From assembly GCF_020829445.1 (NCBI RefSeq), contig NZ_JAIVFV010000005.1, forward strand, positions 28,116-92,115: a stretch of DNA of 64,000 nt, in the 5' to 3' direction. Of this stretch, positions 16,778 to 26,658 are shown in pieces (within the stretch, counting starts at the first letter, position 1; the number at the start of each line of letters is the position of its first letter). Made by a program: the position numbers and the translations under genes. The notes beneath the pieces were generated by a model. The model saw nothing but the letters and a program-made list of their open reading frames with translations. It did not search any database and was not told the DNA's origin. This stretch comes from Nostoc sp. CHAB 5836. Lineage in GTDB: Bacteria; Cyanobacteriota; Cyanobacteriia; Cyanobacteriales; Nostocaceae.

Positions 16778-18418
16778 ATGAACACAACTTGGCAAGGGAT
16801 AACCCAGGTGATAGGAGTTGATTTGTCTACGACAATACAGCCATTTTTGGCACAATCGCCCACCCTGCAACCAGCAGTTAATCAAGGAATCGCTGATGTA
16901 CAAGGGATTGTTCAACAGTTGATTCTGTTTACACCCCGTCTGCTGGGGGCAGTGGCAATTTTGTTAGTAGGTTGGCTAATTGCAGCGATCGCAGCGGCCG
17001 TGACCCGAGGAATCCTCAATCGCACAAACATCGATAACCGCATTGCGGCAGGGATAACGGGTCGTCAAGATGTTCCCCAAGTGGAGAAATTAATCTCCAG
17101 CTTGGTCTTTTGGAGCATTATCCTGTTGACGGCGGTAGCTGTTTTACAGACATTGGATCTGGAGGTAGCTTCTCGACCTCTGAATAATTTTCTCGATCAG
17201 CTTATTGGCTTTTTGCCCAAGTTGGTTGGTGCAGGAATCCTTTTGGGAACCGCTTGGCTTTTGGCGACCATTGTGAAGATGATCACTGTGCGCTCATTAC
17301 AAGCATTTCATCTGGATGAGCGTTTGAATCCAGATGCACAAGACAGCCCACCCAGCCTGAATCAGCTGTCTGTGAGTGAGACCATTGGCAATGCTCTGTA
17401 TTGGTTTATATTTTTACTGTTTCTGGCCCCAGTTTTAGATACTCTTGGACTCAGGGAGGCTCTACAACCAGTACAAGCTCTAATTACACAAGTTCTGCTA
17501 ATTCTGCCGAACATTTTAGCGGCGATATTAATTGGCGCAGTTGGCTGGTTTATCGCTAATGTGGTGCGGCGGATTGTGACGAACTTGTTGGCGACAACTG
17601 GTATCGATCATTTAGGTAGTCGGTTGGGATTATCTGCAACTGCGGGGGTGCAACCTCTATCGAGTATTATCGGCACAATTGTCTATGTTTTGATTTTGAT
17701 TCCTGTGGCGATCGCCGCGCTGAATGCGTTGCGAATTGATGCGATATCTGTACCGGCGATCGCAATGCTGCAACAGGTTCTCAACGCTCTACCTGCCATC
17801 TTTACAGCTGCTGCAATTTTGATTGTTGCCTTTTTCATCGGGCGGTTTGTTGGGGATTTGGTTACAAGTATCCTCACCAATTTAGGCTTTAATAACATTT
17901 TCACCATCCTGGGTCTAACAACACCCAGCAAACGAATCGTAATTTCCACAGAACCAACACCCCCAATTTCAACCCGCACTCCATCGGAAATTGCAGGTAT
18001 TGTTGCCTTAGTGGGGATCATGCTGTTTGCCACGGTGGCGGCGGTGAATATCTTGAATATTCCAGCCTTGACGGCATTGGTGTCTGGTATTGTGATCATA
18101 TTCGGGCGAATTTTGGCAGGATTGGTCATATTTGCCATTGGCTTATTCCTGGCAAATCTGGCTTTTAACATCATTACCAGTTCCGGCGATCGCCAAGCCC
18201 AGATTTTGGGTCAGGTGGCGAGGATTGCCATCATTGCCTTAGTCTCTGCAATGGCACTGCAACAGATTGGAGTTGCCAGTGATATTGTGAATTTAGCCTT
18301 CGGACTTTTACTAGGTGCGATCGCAGTTGCCATCGCCCTAGCCTTTGGTCTTGGGGGACGCGATATTGCACGAGAGCAAGTTCAAGAATGGCTAAACTCT
18401 TTCAAAGGTAGAAACTAA
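16778..18418 (+). CDS. Mechanosensitive-channel-like membrane protein with repeated TM helices
   Basis: The 546-residue protein is almost all membrane helices. Three or more units of a conserved TM-helix repeat (for example LLGAVAILLVGWLIAAIAAAVTRGIL, LVGAGILLGTAWLLATIVKMI, ILAAILIGAVGWFIANVVRRIV, IFTAAAILIVAFFIGRFVGDLV) each end in a short loop with N...R..AG or L...LG. This pattern is that of the cyanobacterial/Pseudomonas CmpX-type MscS relatives (PF05552). The canonical MscS beta domain is not evident. It probably acts in osmotic or envelope-stress release in the cytoplasmic membrane. Confidence 0.8.
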   Translation: MNTTWQGITQVIGVDLSTTIQPFLAQSPTLQPAVNQGIADVQGIVQQLILFTPRLLGAVAILLVGWLIAAIAAAVTRGILNRTNIDNRIAAGITGRQDVPQVEKLISSLVFWSIILLTAVAVLQTLDLEVASRPLNNFLDQLIGFLPKLVGAGILLGTAWLLATIVKMITVRSLQAFHLDERLNPDAQDSPPSLNQLSVSETIGNALYWFIFLLFLAPVLDTLGLREALQPVQALITQVLLILPNILAAILIGAVGWFIANVVRRIVTNLLATTGIDHLGSRLGLSATAGVQPLSSIIGTIVYVLILIPVAIAALNALRIDAISVPAIAMLQQVLNALPAIFTAAAILIVAFFIGRFVGDLVTSILTNLGFNNIFTILGLTTPSKRIVISTEPTPPISTRTPSEIAGIVALVGIMLFATVAAVNILNIPALTALVSGIVIIFGRILAGLVIFAIGLFLANLAFNIITSSGDRQAQILGQVARIAIIALVSAMALQQIGVASDIVNLAFGLLLGAIAVAIALAFGLGGRDIAREQVQEWLNSFKGRN

Positions 18419-18535
18419 AAGTTGATGAAGGCGCAATTTCATCTGTAAATCACAGAAAGTGCAACCGTAATCATCAATAGTGCAGAAAATCTATCGGCAA
18501 TTGTACCTAAAAGGTTGAAAGTTAGAGCTTAGAAG

Positions 18536-18937
18536 CGACCTCTCCCCAAACCCCTCTCCGAGGCGGAGAGGGGCTTTGAAGATTGGCTCCCCTTCCCTCG
18601 TAGGGAAGGGGCTGGGGGTTAGGTCTCAATACAGTTCAGTTAAGGCTAAAACTCTTTGCTAAAGTCAATTTTTTTAACGTAGACGCTTCTCTACGAGACG
18701 CTACGCGAACGGCTTGCCGCAGGCTACCGCCAACGCGAGTGCGTCTCCCCTTCTCCCAAAGGGAGAGGCTAGCGCCAAGGGAGAAGACCGCATTGGCTTC
18801 CCTTAATCCCCTCCCCGCAAGCGGGGAGGGGAGACAAAGCGTAGCTTTGGCGGGGTGGGGTTCTTCGGGTTTAGTAAGTAATCACCCGAACTTGATTGAA
18901 ATACAAAATACAAAGGGAGTTGCGAATTGGTTTAATC
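18536..18937. repeat. Cluster of repeat pieces between the channel and kinase genes
   Basis: In order it holds G/C-rich palindromes (CCCCTCTCCGAGGCGGAGAGGG and CCCCTTCCCTCGTAGGGAAGGG), the left end of a family 2 element (CAATACAGTTCAGTTAAG at 18627) that breaks off into an ACGAGACGCTACGCGAAC / CGGCTTGCCGCAGGCTACCG repeat, and another C/G palindrome (CCCCTCCCCGCAAGCGGGGAGG). No gene is visible in the gap 18419-19066. Confidence 0.6.
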
Positions 18938-18942
18938 ATGCT

Positions 18943-19073
18943 TAAGTACGTTGGTGCGAAAAAACTCAAGTATGTTACAAAACATAAATAAGCTTAAAAC
19001 CCTTACTAATGACAAATGACCAATGACCAATGACAGCCTTAGCCAGTTAACTTTAATTGCGCCGACCTACTTA
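18943..19073 (-). mobile_element. Family 1 element overlapping the kinase stop codon
   Basis: It runs from TAAGTACGTTGGTGCGAA through TTACAAAACATAAATAAGC and three heptamers to GCGCCGACCTACTTA. The TAG stop of the kinase (19067-19069) lies inside this right end. Confidence 0.85.
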
Positions 19074-22000
19074 ATAAGATTAACGATCGCTGTGGCTAAA
19101 TCTACAGGATCAACGGGTTTCGGTAGGTGTTTTTGAAATCCGGCGGCCATTGCTTGGTTATAATTCATTTCTCCAGCATAAGCTGTCAAGGCGATCGCCG
19201 GAATTTGCCCGCCTTGCTCTGGCGGTAATTTTCTCACCTCGCGCACCAACATATAGCCATCCATTAAGGGCATTCCAATATCGCTTAACAAAATATCTGG
19301 CTTTGATTGCGCTAATGTTTCCAGTGCTTCGGCTGCTGATTCAACTGTCGTCACAGTCGCGCCATATTGTTCTAGGGCAAAGCTAAAAAACTCTCGCACA
19401 TCAGCTTGATCGTCCACAAGCAAGATTTGCACTCCTGCAAGTAATGTGTCGTCGTTACTAAGTTCTGGTTGAGAAGCCTCACCACTGCTGATTCGCAACT
19501 CAGAATTTTTCAGCAAAGGTAGGCTGACTGTAAAGGTAGCCCCTTGTCCTTCTCCGAGACTCTCTGCCTGAACTGTACCACCATGAAGTTCTACTAGATG
19601 GCGGACAATTGCCAGTCCTAATCCTAGTCCGCCAAATACTCTGGTTGTCTTAGCATCTGCTTGTCGGAAGTAATCAAAAACGTAGGGCAAAAATTCCGGG
19701 TTGATTCCTTTACCTGTATCAACTACCTGAATTTGGGCATCTAACCCAACTTGCTGTAAACGTACTTCTACAAGTCCCTCTGTGGGTGTGAATTTAACGG
19801 CATTGGAGAGGAGATTCCACATCACTTGTTGCAAGCGATCGCTATCGCCGAGAACTTTGCCGATATCATTACTTAATACCGTTTGAATTTGAATTGATTT
19901 GGCTTCTGCTGCTAAACGCACCGTTTCTAATGCAGCTGCGATCGCTACTTTCAAATCCACTGCATAAAGATTTAACCTAACTTTACCTTGTAAAATCCGC
20001 GAAACATCAAGCAAATCTCCAATCAGTTGAGTTTGTAACTTGGCATTGCGCTCAATTGTTTCCAATGCCCGGATTTTAGTGGCTTCGTCGAACTTACGGG
20101 TTCTGAGTAACTTTGCCCACCCTAAAATCGGATTCAAGGGAGTTCGGAGTTCATGAGAAAGGACAGCGAGAAATTCATCCTTAATGCGGTTGGCTGTCTC
20201 GGCTTGTGCCCTGGCAATCTTTTCAGCTTCATAAAGTTGAGCGCGAGCGATGGCTTGACCACATTGTTGTCCCAGTGTCAACATAAATCCCCGGTCTTCT
20301 TCATTAAATATTTGAACATTGGTAAAACTTAATCCCAATGCCCCAATTACTTTGCCTTCTGCGATCAAGGGAATGGAAGCCCAGGCATTATTGCCGGTGA
20401 GAGTCACAATATCTGCTAAACTCGGATATCTCGCAATCATCGCTGCTAAATTTTCTACAAAAATCGGCTGCCCAGTTCTGACTGTTTCTGCTATTTGGTT
20501 AGATCCTGTGATCGGAAAACTTGCCCAGGTGTCTATAAGCGATTGTGGATAGCCAATTGCTTGCACAATTTTTAGGTCACTACCGAGTTGGTCAAGTAAG
20601 ACAACGGAACCACCAGTGCCTTCCAAGGCGGAAATTCCTTGGTTGACTACCACATCAGCCACTTGTTGGGGAGTTAGGGCTTCGGAGAGGGCAGCAGTTA
20701 TTCTTTGTAAAAGTACCGTGCGATTGACAGACCTTTCGGCTGCCTGTTTTGCCTGTTGAGTTTCTTGATACAGTCTAGCGTTATCGATGGCGATCGCCGC
20801 CCGTCGAGCAATATCCTCTGCTAAAGCTAAGTCTATTTGTTGGTAGTGCCTACCCGACTCGGCTGTAAAGAAAGAGATTGCTCCAAATAATTGCCCACGA
20901 GAACGAACTGGAATTACCATTAGAGAACGAATACCCAGACTTTGCAGCAATTGCAGATGTTCGTCGTCTTCAGCCATCTCTAAAAGATTAGAGTTAGATA
21001 ATTCCGAGTAAAAGGCAGATATTCCTAGCTTTAGCTGCCGCACAAGCTGTTTGGTTCTGGTTTTGGGTCGATAACGCCGTCGGATTTCGTCTAAAGTATT
21101 TTGTTTTGTGGGATCGGCAATGGCGATCGCAATTTGTTTACTTGACCAATCTGGCTGAAAAACGTCTACAATACACCAGTCGGCTAAGGTTGGAACTGCC
21201 AAATTTGCCACATTTTTTAAGGCAATTTCATAATCTAAAGACGCAGCTAGTAAGGTGCTGGCTTCGACTAAAAAGTTTTGTGTAGTTTCAACCTGTTTAC
21301 GTTCACTAATATCCTCAATAATGCCTAATGCATACTTTGGAACTCCCTTAGCATCCCAAACTGCTGAGGAAGTTAAGTTTACCCAAACTATCGAACCATC
21401 TTTGCGGATGTAGCGCTTCTCTAGGGAATAACCATTAATTTCTTGTGCCAAAACTCGCCGAGTATTTTCCCAATCAACTTCTAAATCGTCAGGATGGGCA
21501 ATTTCCTGAAAATTCATTTGAATTAACTCTTCATGGCTATACCCAGTAATTTCGCACACAGCCGGATTAATTTGCAGAAATTTTCCATCCAAGGCTACGA
21601 GAGTAATACCGACAGCTGCTTGGTTGAACATTGCCCGAAACCTTTCTTCGCTTTCCCGCAAGGCTACTTCTGTTTGCTTTGCTGCTGTCACATCTGCCAA
21701 AATAATCCCAATTCCTACCGTTTCACCCATTGCATTGTTAACTGGGTAATAGTTGCCTAGCCAGTAACCGTAACTTTTGGGTTGTCCCCTTGTCTCACCG
21801 CTCATTTCTACATTTAGCTGGGGTTCTCCAGTATCTAACACGCGCTGTAACTGTCGCTCAAACTCAGTTGCCATCGCTGGCAAAACTTCCCTAAATTTGC
21901 GTCCTAGATGTTCTTCGATGGTCAAACCGTTAATATCAGCGAAAACTTGATTAATTCGGAGATATCGCAGTTCCCGATCTAAAAAGCAGACGGCAACAGG

Positions 22001-24133
22001 AGCTGCTTCCAGCAGCGCATCCAAAAGAGATAGAGATTCGGCATAATGGATTAAAGCCTGGTTGATATCTCGATAAAGTCGGGCATTTTCCACTGCTAAG
22101 GCAGCACGATGGGTAATATCTGTGGCTAAAGTTAAGTCCGTGCGATCGTAGCGACGGTTTGATTCGGCACTAACAAAGCTGATGCAGCCGAGTACTCGCC
22201 CTTGGGCAATTAACGGCACAATCATCACAGACTTCATTCCCAATTGCCGAACAAGTTCTAAGTGTTCGTGATTCTGAGTAGTCCCTACTAATAGCGAGTC
22301 AGATACTTCTGAAATTAATTCTGGTTGCCCGGTTTGTAATACTCTAGTAATTGCACGTACACCCTTGTAATCTGTTGCATACTCCTGAAGTTTACGCGCC
22401 AACTCCCCTTTGGATGGGTCTGCATGGGCAATAGGTAGACGACGAATGGAACCATCTTCATTTAAAATATCAACGCTACACCAATCAGCCAGTTGGGGAA
22501 CTGAGATTTTGGCGATCTGTTCTAAAGTTTCTTCATAATCAAGGGAAGTAGAGAGTAAACTACTAATTTGGGCGATGTAGCGGAGTCTTTCTTCAGCCTG
22601 CTTGCGCTCTGTAATATCGACAACAAAGAAAGCTCCTCGATTTACAGTCCCTTCAAAATGGCTAGCACCGATCAAAATCGGGAAGCGTGAGCCGTCTTTA
22701 CGGATATAGTCTTTCTCGAAGGGTGTGCAAAAGGGGCTGTCTTGAAATTGAGCCAGTGCTTGGTCATCGAGTATTAAGTACTCTGTAGGAGTTAAGTCTT
22801 GCCAGCGAAGTGTTCCGGCAAGTAATTCTTCACGAGAATAACCCACCATATTCAGCAAGGCATCGTTAGCCTCTGTGATCCTACCGTCTCTATCCCAGAA
22901 GCCAATACCAATCATATTGGACTCAACCACACTGCGAAACTTCGCTTCGTTTTCCCGTAATGCTTGCTCAGTTTGTTTGAGTTGAGTAATATCAGTTGAA
23001 CTAATGCCCACTCCCAACAACCGCCCATCGGGCAAACACACCGGATAATAGCTGACAAGAGCATAACAATACACCCCAGGGCCATAGGTTTCACCGCTCA
23101 CTTCTTGGTCAAGCAAGGGCTGTCTAGATTCCATCACTTGCTGAAAAACAGGCTCAATTTGTGCTGCCCATTCCGGTAGTACTTCCCGAAAAGTGCGACC
23201 AATATGTTGACTTTGCGGTACACGACTAACGGCGGTTAGGGCTTGATTAACATGAATGAAGCGAAGTTCAGTATCAAGAAAAGCCAGCGCCACTGGTGAA
23301 CTAGTAAGCCAAGCATTGAGTAACGCCAGAGATTCGTCTTTTTGCTGAATAGCTTGCTGAAGTTCCTGATTCAATCTGGCTTTTTCTAGTTCTGCTTGCT
23401 TGCGCTGGGTAATATTCATACCTGTACAAGTAATACCCTGAATGCTATTATTTGCGTCCCTTAACGGTTCAACTAGCAAATCATAGTAACGGTCTTCTTT
23501 ACAAGTTGTTAAATAAACTTCTTCGCGGGTTGCAATACCAGTCTCTATTACTTTTAGTTTAATAACTTTTAATTGCTCTGCTACTGAGGCTGGAAATAAT
23601 TCATCATCAGATTTACCTAACATTTCCTCAGCACTTTCTAGACCTTGAGGATTATGAATCCATTGATATCGCAAATCACAATCCTGCTGAAAAAGCAAAA
23701 TATCTGAACTGCTTAAGGCTAATCGAAATCGCTCCTCACTAACTCTCAGGTGTTGTAGATTCGCATCAGCCTGTTTTTTAGCAGTCCTTAATGCCTCACA
23801 TAAGATACTAAAGAGCAATCCTTGTAATGCAAACAACCCAATTCTGACAAAATTGGAGAAGTCAGAACTCAGATTATAAACTGGGGGGAGAAAGAAGTAA
23901 TTGCTCGCTAACGCACACAAGCCGGTTGCTAATAGCCCTGATTTCAAACCACCATACCAGCCACTCACCATTACAGCGCTAAAAAACAGTAGAAAAGGAG
24001 TTCCACTCATGCTTAACCAGGGGTCTAGCATCAATATTAGCCCTAAGGAAATTGTGACAATTAATACAACAATGCCATAGGGTAGTAACCGGGAATAATG
24101 AATATGGGGCATGAAATGTGTTGGAACAACCAA
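19067..24133 (-). CDS. Hybrid sensor histidine kinase with DUF4118, PAS and GAF domains
   Basis: The protein has 1688 residues. In order: a DUF4118-type membrane region (about 10-115, VSGWYGGLKSGLLATG), PAS domains (about 130-250, 265-385 and 390-515, each followed by an ITQRKQAELE-type PAC end), a GAF (about 525-690), two more PAS (about 700-950), two GAF (about 965-1120 and 1150-1300), HisKA with the phospho-acceptor His1327 in LSHELRTPLNP, HATPase_c (NLLSNAVKFTP, DTGKGI, GLGLGLAIV) and a C-terminal receiver with Asp1618 in LLSDIGMPLMDGY. No separate output domain is present, so phosphate must go to an unlinked regulator. The many sensor domains suggest integration of several small-molecule or redox signals; the inputs are unknown. 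Confidence 0.93.
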   Translation of the reverse strand: MVVPTHFMPHIHYSRLLPYGIVVLIVTISLGLILMLDPWLSMSGTPFLLFFSAVMVSGWYGGLKSGLLATGLCALASNYFFLPPVYNLSSDFSNFVRIGLFALQGLLFSILCEALRTAKKQADANLQHLRVSEERFRLALSSSDILLFQQDCDLRYQWIHNPQGLESAEEMLGKSDDELFPASVAEQLKVIKLKVIETGIATREEVYLTTCKEDRYYDLLVEPLRDANNSIQGITCTGMNITQRKQAELEKARLNQELQQAIQQKDESLALLNAWLTSSPVALAFLDTELRFIHVNQALTAVSRVPQSQHIGRTFREVLPEWAAQIEPVFQQVMESRQPLLDQEVSGETYGPGVYCYALVSYYPVCLPDGRLLGVGISSTDITQLKQTEQALRENEAKFRSVVESNMIGIGFWDRDGRITEANDALLNMVGYSREELLAGTLRWQDLTPTEYLILDDQALAQFQDSPFCTPFEKDYIRKDGSRFPILIGASHFEGTVNRGAFFVVDITERKQAEERLRYIAQISSLLSTSLDYEETLEQIAKISVPQLADWCSVDILNEDGSIRRLPIAHADPSKGELARKLQEYATDYKGVRAITRVLQTGQPELISEVSDSLLVGTTQNHEHLELVRQLGMKSVMIVPLIAQGRVLGCISFVSAESNRRYDRTDLTLATDITHRAALAVENARLYRDINQALIHYAESLSLLDALLEAAPVAVCFLDRELRYLRINQVFADINGLTIEEHLGRKFREVLPAMATEFERQLQRVLDTGEPQLNVEMSGETRGQPKSYGYWLGNYYPVNNAMGETVGIGIILADVTAAKQTEVALRESEERFRAMFNQAAVGITLVALDGKFLQINPAVCEITGYSHEELIQMNFQEIAHPDDLEVDWENTRRVLAQEINGYSLEKRYIRKDGSIVWVNLTSSAVWDAKGVPKYALGIIEDISERKQVETTQNFLVEASTLLAASLDYEIALKNVANLAVPTLADWCIVDVFQPDWSSKQIAIAIADPTKQNTLDEIRRRYRPKTRTKQLVRQLKLGISAFYSELSNSNLLEMAEDDEHLQLLQSLGIRSLMVIPVRSRGQLFGAISFFTAESGRHYQQIDLALAEDIARRAAIAIDNARLYQETQQAKQAAERSVNRTVLLQRITAALSEALTPQQVADVVVNQGISALEGTGGSVVLLDQLGSDLKIVQAIGYPQSLIDTWASFPITGSNQIAETVRTGQPIFVENLAAMIARYPSLADIVTLTGNNAWASIPLIAEGKVIGALGLSFTNVQIFNEEDRGFMLTLGQQCGQAIARAQLYEAEKIARAQAETANRIKDEFLAVLSHELRTPLNPILGWAKLLRTRKFDEATKIRALETIERNAKLQTQLIGDLLDVSRILQGKVRLNLYAVDLKVAIAAALETVRLAAEAKSIQIQTVLSNDIGKVLGDSDRLQQVMWNLLSNAVKFTPTEGLVEVRLQQVGLDAQIQVVDTGKGINPEFLPYVFDYFRQADAKTTRVFGGLGLGLAIVRHLVELHGGTVQAESLGEGQGATFTVSLPLLKNSELRISSGEASQPELSNDDTLLAGVQILLVDDQADVREFFSFALEQYGATVTTVESAAEALETLAQSKPDILLSDIGMPLMDGYMLVREVRKLPPEQGGQIPAIALTAYAGEMNYNQAMAAGFQKHLPKPVDPVDLATAIVNLIK

Positions 24134-24376
24134 TACTTATTGCAGAGGCTACGTATAGCCTAAGCTAGATTGCAACTTTTAGTAATTTATCTCCAGATAG
24201 ATTTTTATTTATTTAAAAAACTTCTTTTGTTAGAGGTTAATTACCCAAAAATATAGTATGCATCATAGGGAAAATTTTATGGTTAATTTTATATAGCAAT
24301 CTTGTTTAATTTGTAAGAACTTATCGCCACAGAATCCTGAATTTTTAGAGACAATTTAAAAAGTAAACCTTAAATG

Positions 24377-24483
24377 GTAGGGTGCGTTAAAGCAGCGCGT
24401 AACGCACCTAAAAATATGGTGCGTTACGGCTAAATTAGACTTTCTCAAACCCTCAAATTCCTACACAGCCGTAACACACCCTA
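24377..24483. mobile_element. Family 8 palindromic element (GTAGGGTGCGTTA)
   Basis: GTAGGGTGCGTTAAAGC and GCCGTAACACACCCTAC are inverted ends with inner copies of GGTGCGTTACG. Relatives are at 43380-43455 and 43490-43566. A truncated family 7 end follows at 24490. Nothing else is seen in the gap 24134-24623. Confidence 0.7.
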
Positions 24484-24623
24484 CTTAATATAGCGGTTCT
24501 CATTTACATGAAGTACACCCGCCCTTGGCGTTAAGGCAGGGTAAGAAACGAAGCGTAATGAAGCAATGACAATTGGGCATTTTTTTACTTGGAGTACTCT
24601 AAATAATCGGAAAGCGAATTGGG

Positions 24624-25790
24624 TTAACAGATATCCTTCAGCACTGCTACCAATTTTTCAATATGTGCTGCTTCATGAGTTGCCATTAAAGATATTCTGA
24701 TTCGACTTGTGGGCACTGTGGGGGGACGAATTGCTGGGGCAAAAATGCCAGCATTTCTGAGCTTTTTTCCAACTTTGAGTGCATCTGTTGCACTAGGCAA
24801 TTGAAAACATAGTATGGGTGATTCTGAAGGCAGTAATTTGAGATTAGGTAACTGTTGTTGCAGCAAATTTTTCAAGTGATGTACATTTTGCCACAATTGG
24901 GCACGGCGTTGCGGTTCTTGTTGCACGATCTTGATTGCTGCTAAGGACGCCGCCGTATCAGGCGGTGAAAGCGCAGTGGTGTAAATCCAAGTGGGTGCGC
25001 GGTTTTGCAAAAAGTCAATTAGGGCGCTACTTCCTGCTACGTATCCGCCTAAACTAGCCAAAGCTTTACTCAAAGTCCCAATCTGAATTAATTGCTTTCC
25101 TGTACACCCAAAATATTCGACACATCCAGCGCCAGTTTTTCCTAATACCCCAGTGGCATGAGCTTCATCAACTAGCAGCATACTGTTAAATTCATCAGCA
25201 AGATCCAAAAGTTCTGGTAATGGACATAAATCGCCATCCATGCTGAAGACGCTATCAGTAAGAATCAAACAGCGTCGGTAGTTTTGTCGGTGTTGACTCA
25301 AATGAGTTTTTAGGACTGCGATATCACAGTGCGGGTATTCCACAACTGCTGCACCGCTCAAAATCGCTCCATTTTTCAGACTGGAATGATTGTACTGGTC
25401 AGAGAATATTAAATCACGCTTGCCAACCAGGGCGGTAATTGCACCCAAATTGGCTAGATACCCAGAACTAAAGACCAAGGCATTTTCTGTTTGTTTGGTA
25501 GATGCGATCGCCTCCTCTAACTCCCTGTGCAATTCCCGATGCCCACTGAGTAATCTCGAACCAGTGCTACCAGTGCCAAATTCAGCGATCGCAGCAGTTG
25601 CAGCTGCCATCAACCTCTGATCTCCAGCCAATCCCAAATAGTCATTGCTAGCAAAATTAATTACCTCTTGCCCAGCTAAAACCACCGTTGCACCCGGACG
25701 ACCGTGGATTGTTTGTACTGAGCGATACCAGTCTGCCTGATGAATTGTTGCTAAGGAATGTTCTAGCCAAGCATAAGGGTCGGTGGGCAT
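24624..25790 (-). CDS. bioF: 8-amino-7-oxononanoate synthase (or closely related PLP acyltransferase)
   Basis: The 388-residue protein is a class II PLP alpha-oxoamine synthase. Motifs are [57 protein letters not shown] and the Schiff-base Lys in [17 protein letters not shown]. BioF joins pimeloyl thioester and alanine in biotin synthesis. No other bio gene is near, so a related acyl-CoA:amino acid ligase cannot be fully excluded. The sequence before the ATG is a run of TCATCCCCC-type repeats with no Shine-Dalgarno. Confidence 0.88.
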   Translation of the reverse strand: MPTDPYAWLEHSLATIHQADWYRSVQTIHGRPGATVVLAGQEVINFASNDYLGLAGDQRLMAAATAAIAEFGTGSTGSRLLSGHRELHRELEEAIASTKQTENALVFSSGYLANLGAITALVGKRDLIFSDQYNHSSLKNGAILSGAAVVEYPHCDIAVLKTHLSQHRQNYRRCLILTDSVFSMDGDLCPLPELLDLADEFNSMLLVDEAHATGVLGKTGAGCVEYFGCTGKQLIQIGTLSKALASLGGYVAGSSALIDFLQNRAPTWIYTTALSPPDTAASLAAIKIVQQEPQRRAQLWQNVHHLKNLLQQQLPNLKLLPSESPILCFQLPSATDALKVGKKLRNAGIFAPAIRPPTVPTSRIRISLMATHEAAHIEKLVAVLKDIC

Positions 25791-25791
25791 G

Positions 25792-25875
25792 GGGATGGGG
25801 GGGATGGGGGGGATGAGGGGGATGAGGGGGATGGGGGGGATGAGGGGGATGAGGGGGATGAGGGGGATGGGGCAG
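25792..25875. repeat. GGGGGATGA tandem repeat upstream of bioF
   Basis: About nine copies of GGGGGATGA/GGGGGATGG start 2 bp before the bioF ATG and form its whole leader. The same unit, on the other strand, is TCATCCCCC in the mannosidase and glycosyltransferase genes. Confidence 0.85.
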
Positions 25876-25889
25876 AGAATAACTTAAGG

Positions 25890-25978
25890 CTTAGGCAATA
25901 ACTCTCTGAAACTCTTATTCCTTTGTGTACTTTGCGTCCTTTGCGGTTCGTTTTTTCATTATTTTGCGTAAGTCCTAT
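25890..25978. mobile_element. Family 3 element, left end damaged
   Basis: The right end ATTTTGCGTAAGTCCTATAA and the TTTGCGTCCTTTGCGGTTCG module are intact. The left end is reduced to TTAGGCAATAACTC. AAATGAC heptamers follow up to the ruvA stop. Confidence 0.6.
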
Positions 25979-26025
25979 AACTAATGACAAATGACAAATG
26001 ACAAATGACAAATGACCAATGACAA

Positions 26026-26658
26026 TTAAACTTGTTCGCTGCTGAGATGAGCGATCGCTTGTTTAATCCAATCTTCGACGTAGGCATCTTTCGGTAGCCC
26101 GATGTCTTCACTTACCACATGGAGGGCGTGACTGACCTCATGGGCAGTATATCCCAAGGCAAAGAGGGTCATTTGCACCTCTTCGAGAATTCCCGGTGCT
26201 GGGCCACCTGTGGCGACGAAGAACCCGGCTGATTTGCGCCACTCGACTAATTTGCTTTTCAGTTCCAAACAGATGCGTTCAGCGATTTTTTTACCGACAC
26301 CAGGAGCCTGAATTAAGATTTGTGTATTGCCAGCGATAATTGCTTGGACTAAATCTGGTAGTTCCAGAGTGTCCAAGAGGGCGATCGCTAAGGCTGCACC
26401 AATACCTGTGACAGTCAGCAAGTGGCGAAATAAATCGCGTTCAGATGGCGAAGCAAAGCCATATAGGAAGGGTACTTCTTCCCGAATTTGGAAATGGGTA
26501 AAAATTTGCGCCACTCCTCCCGACTCTGGTAACTGATTTGCTAGCCGTTGGGGAACTTGCAAATCATACCCCAAGCCATTCACTTCCAGAGTCAGAATCA
26601 CGCGATTAGCGCCAATTGTTTGGATACCAGCGACTATACCTTTTAGATAACTAATCAT
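26026..26658 (-). CDS. ruvA: Holliday junction DNA helicase subunit RuvA
   Basis: The 210 residues start at ATG 26658 with [20 protein letters not shown]. The OB fold (residues 1-62), the two HhH motifs ([20 protein letters not shown] and [20 protein letters not shown]) and the C-terminal UBA-like domain ([18 protein letters not shown]) are all present. RuvA binds the four-way junction and loads RuvB. The start overlaps the stop of the sucrose-phosphate phosphatase gene by one base (TAATG), so translation is probably coupled. The longer ORF from 26706 has no support. Confidence 0.95.
   Translation of the reverse strand: MISYLKGIVAGIQTIGANRVILTLEVNGLGYDLQVPQRLANQLPESGGVAQIFTHFQIREEVPFLYGFASPSERDLFRHLLTVTGIGAALAIALLDTLELPDLVQAIIAGNTQILIQAPGVGKKIAERICLELKSKLVEWRKSAGFFVATGGPAPGILEEVQMTLFALGYTAHEVSHALHVVSEDIGLPKDAYVEDWIKQAIAHLSSEQV

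Noticed and set aside
17683..18174. 163-codon ORF antisense to the channel gene
   Set aside because: A shadow of a well-supported membrane protein gene in the opposite frame.
25763..26011. 82-codon minus-strand ORF before bioF
   Set aside because: Made of the Ser-Pro repeat and a family 3 element, and it overlaps the bioF start in another frame.
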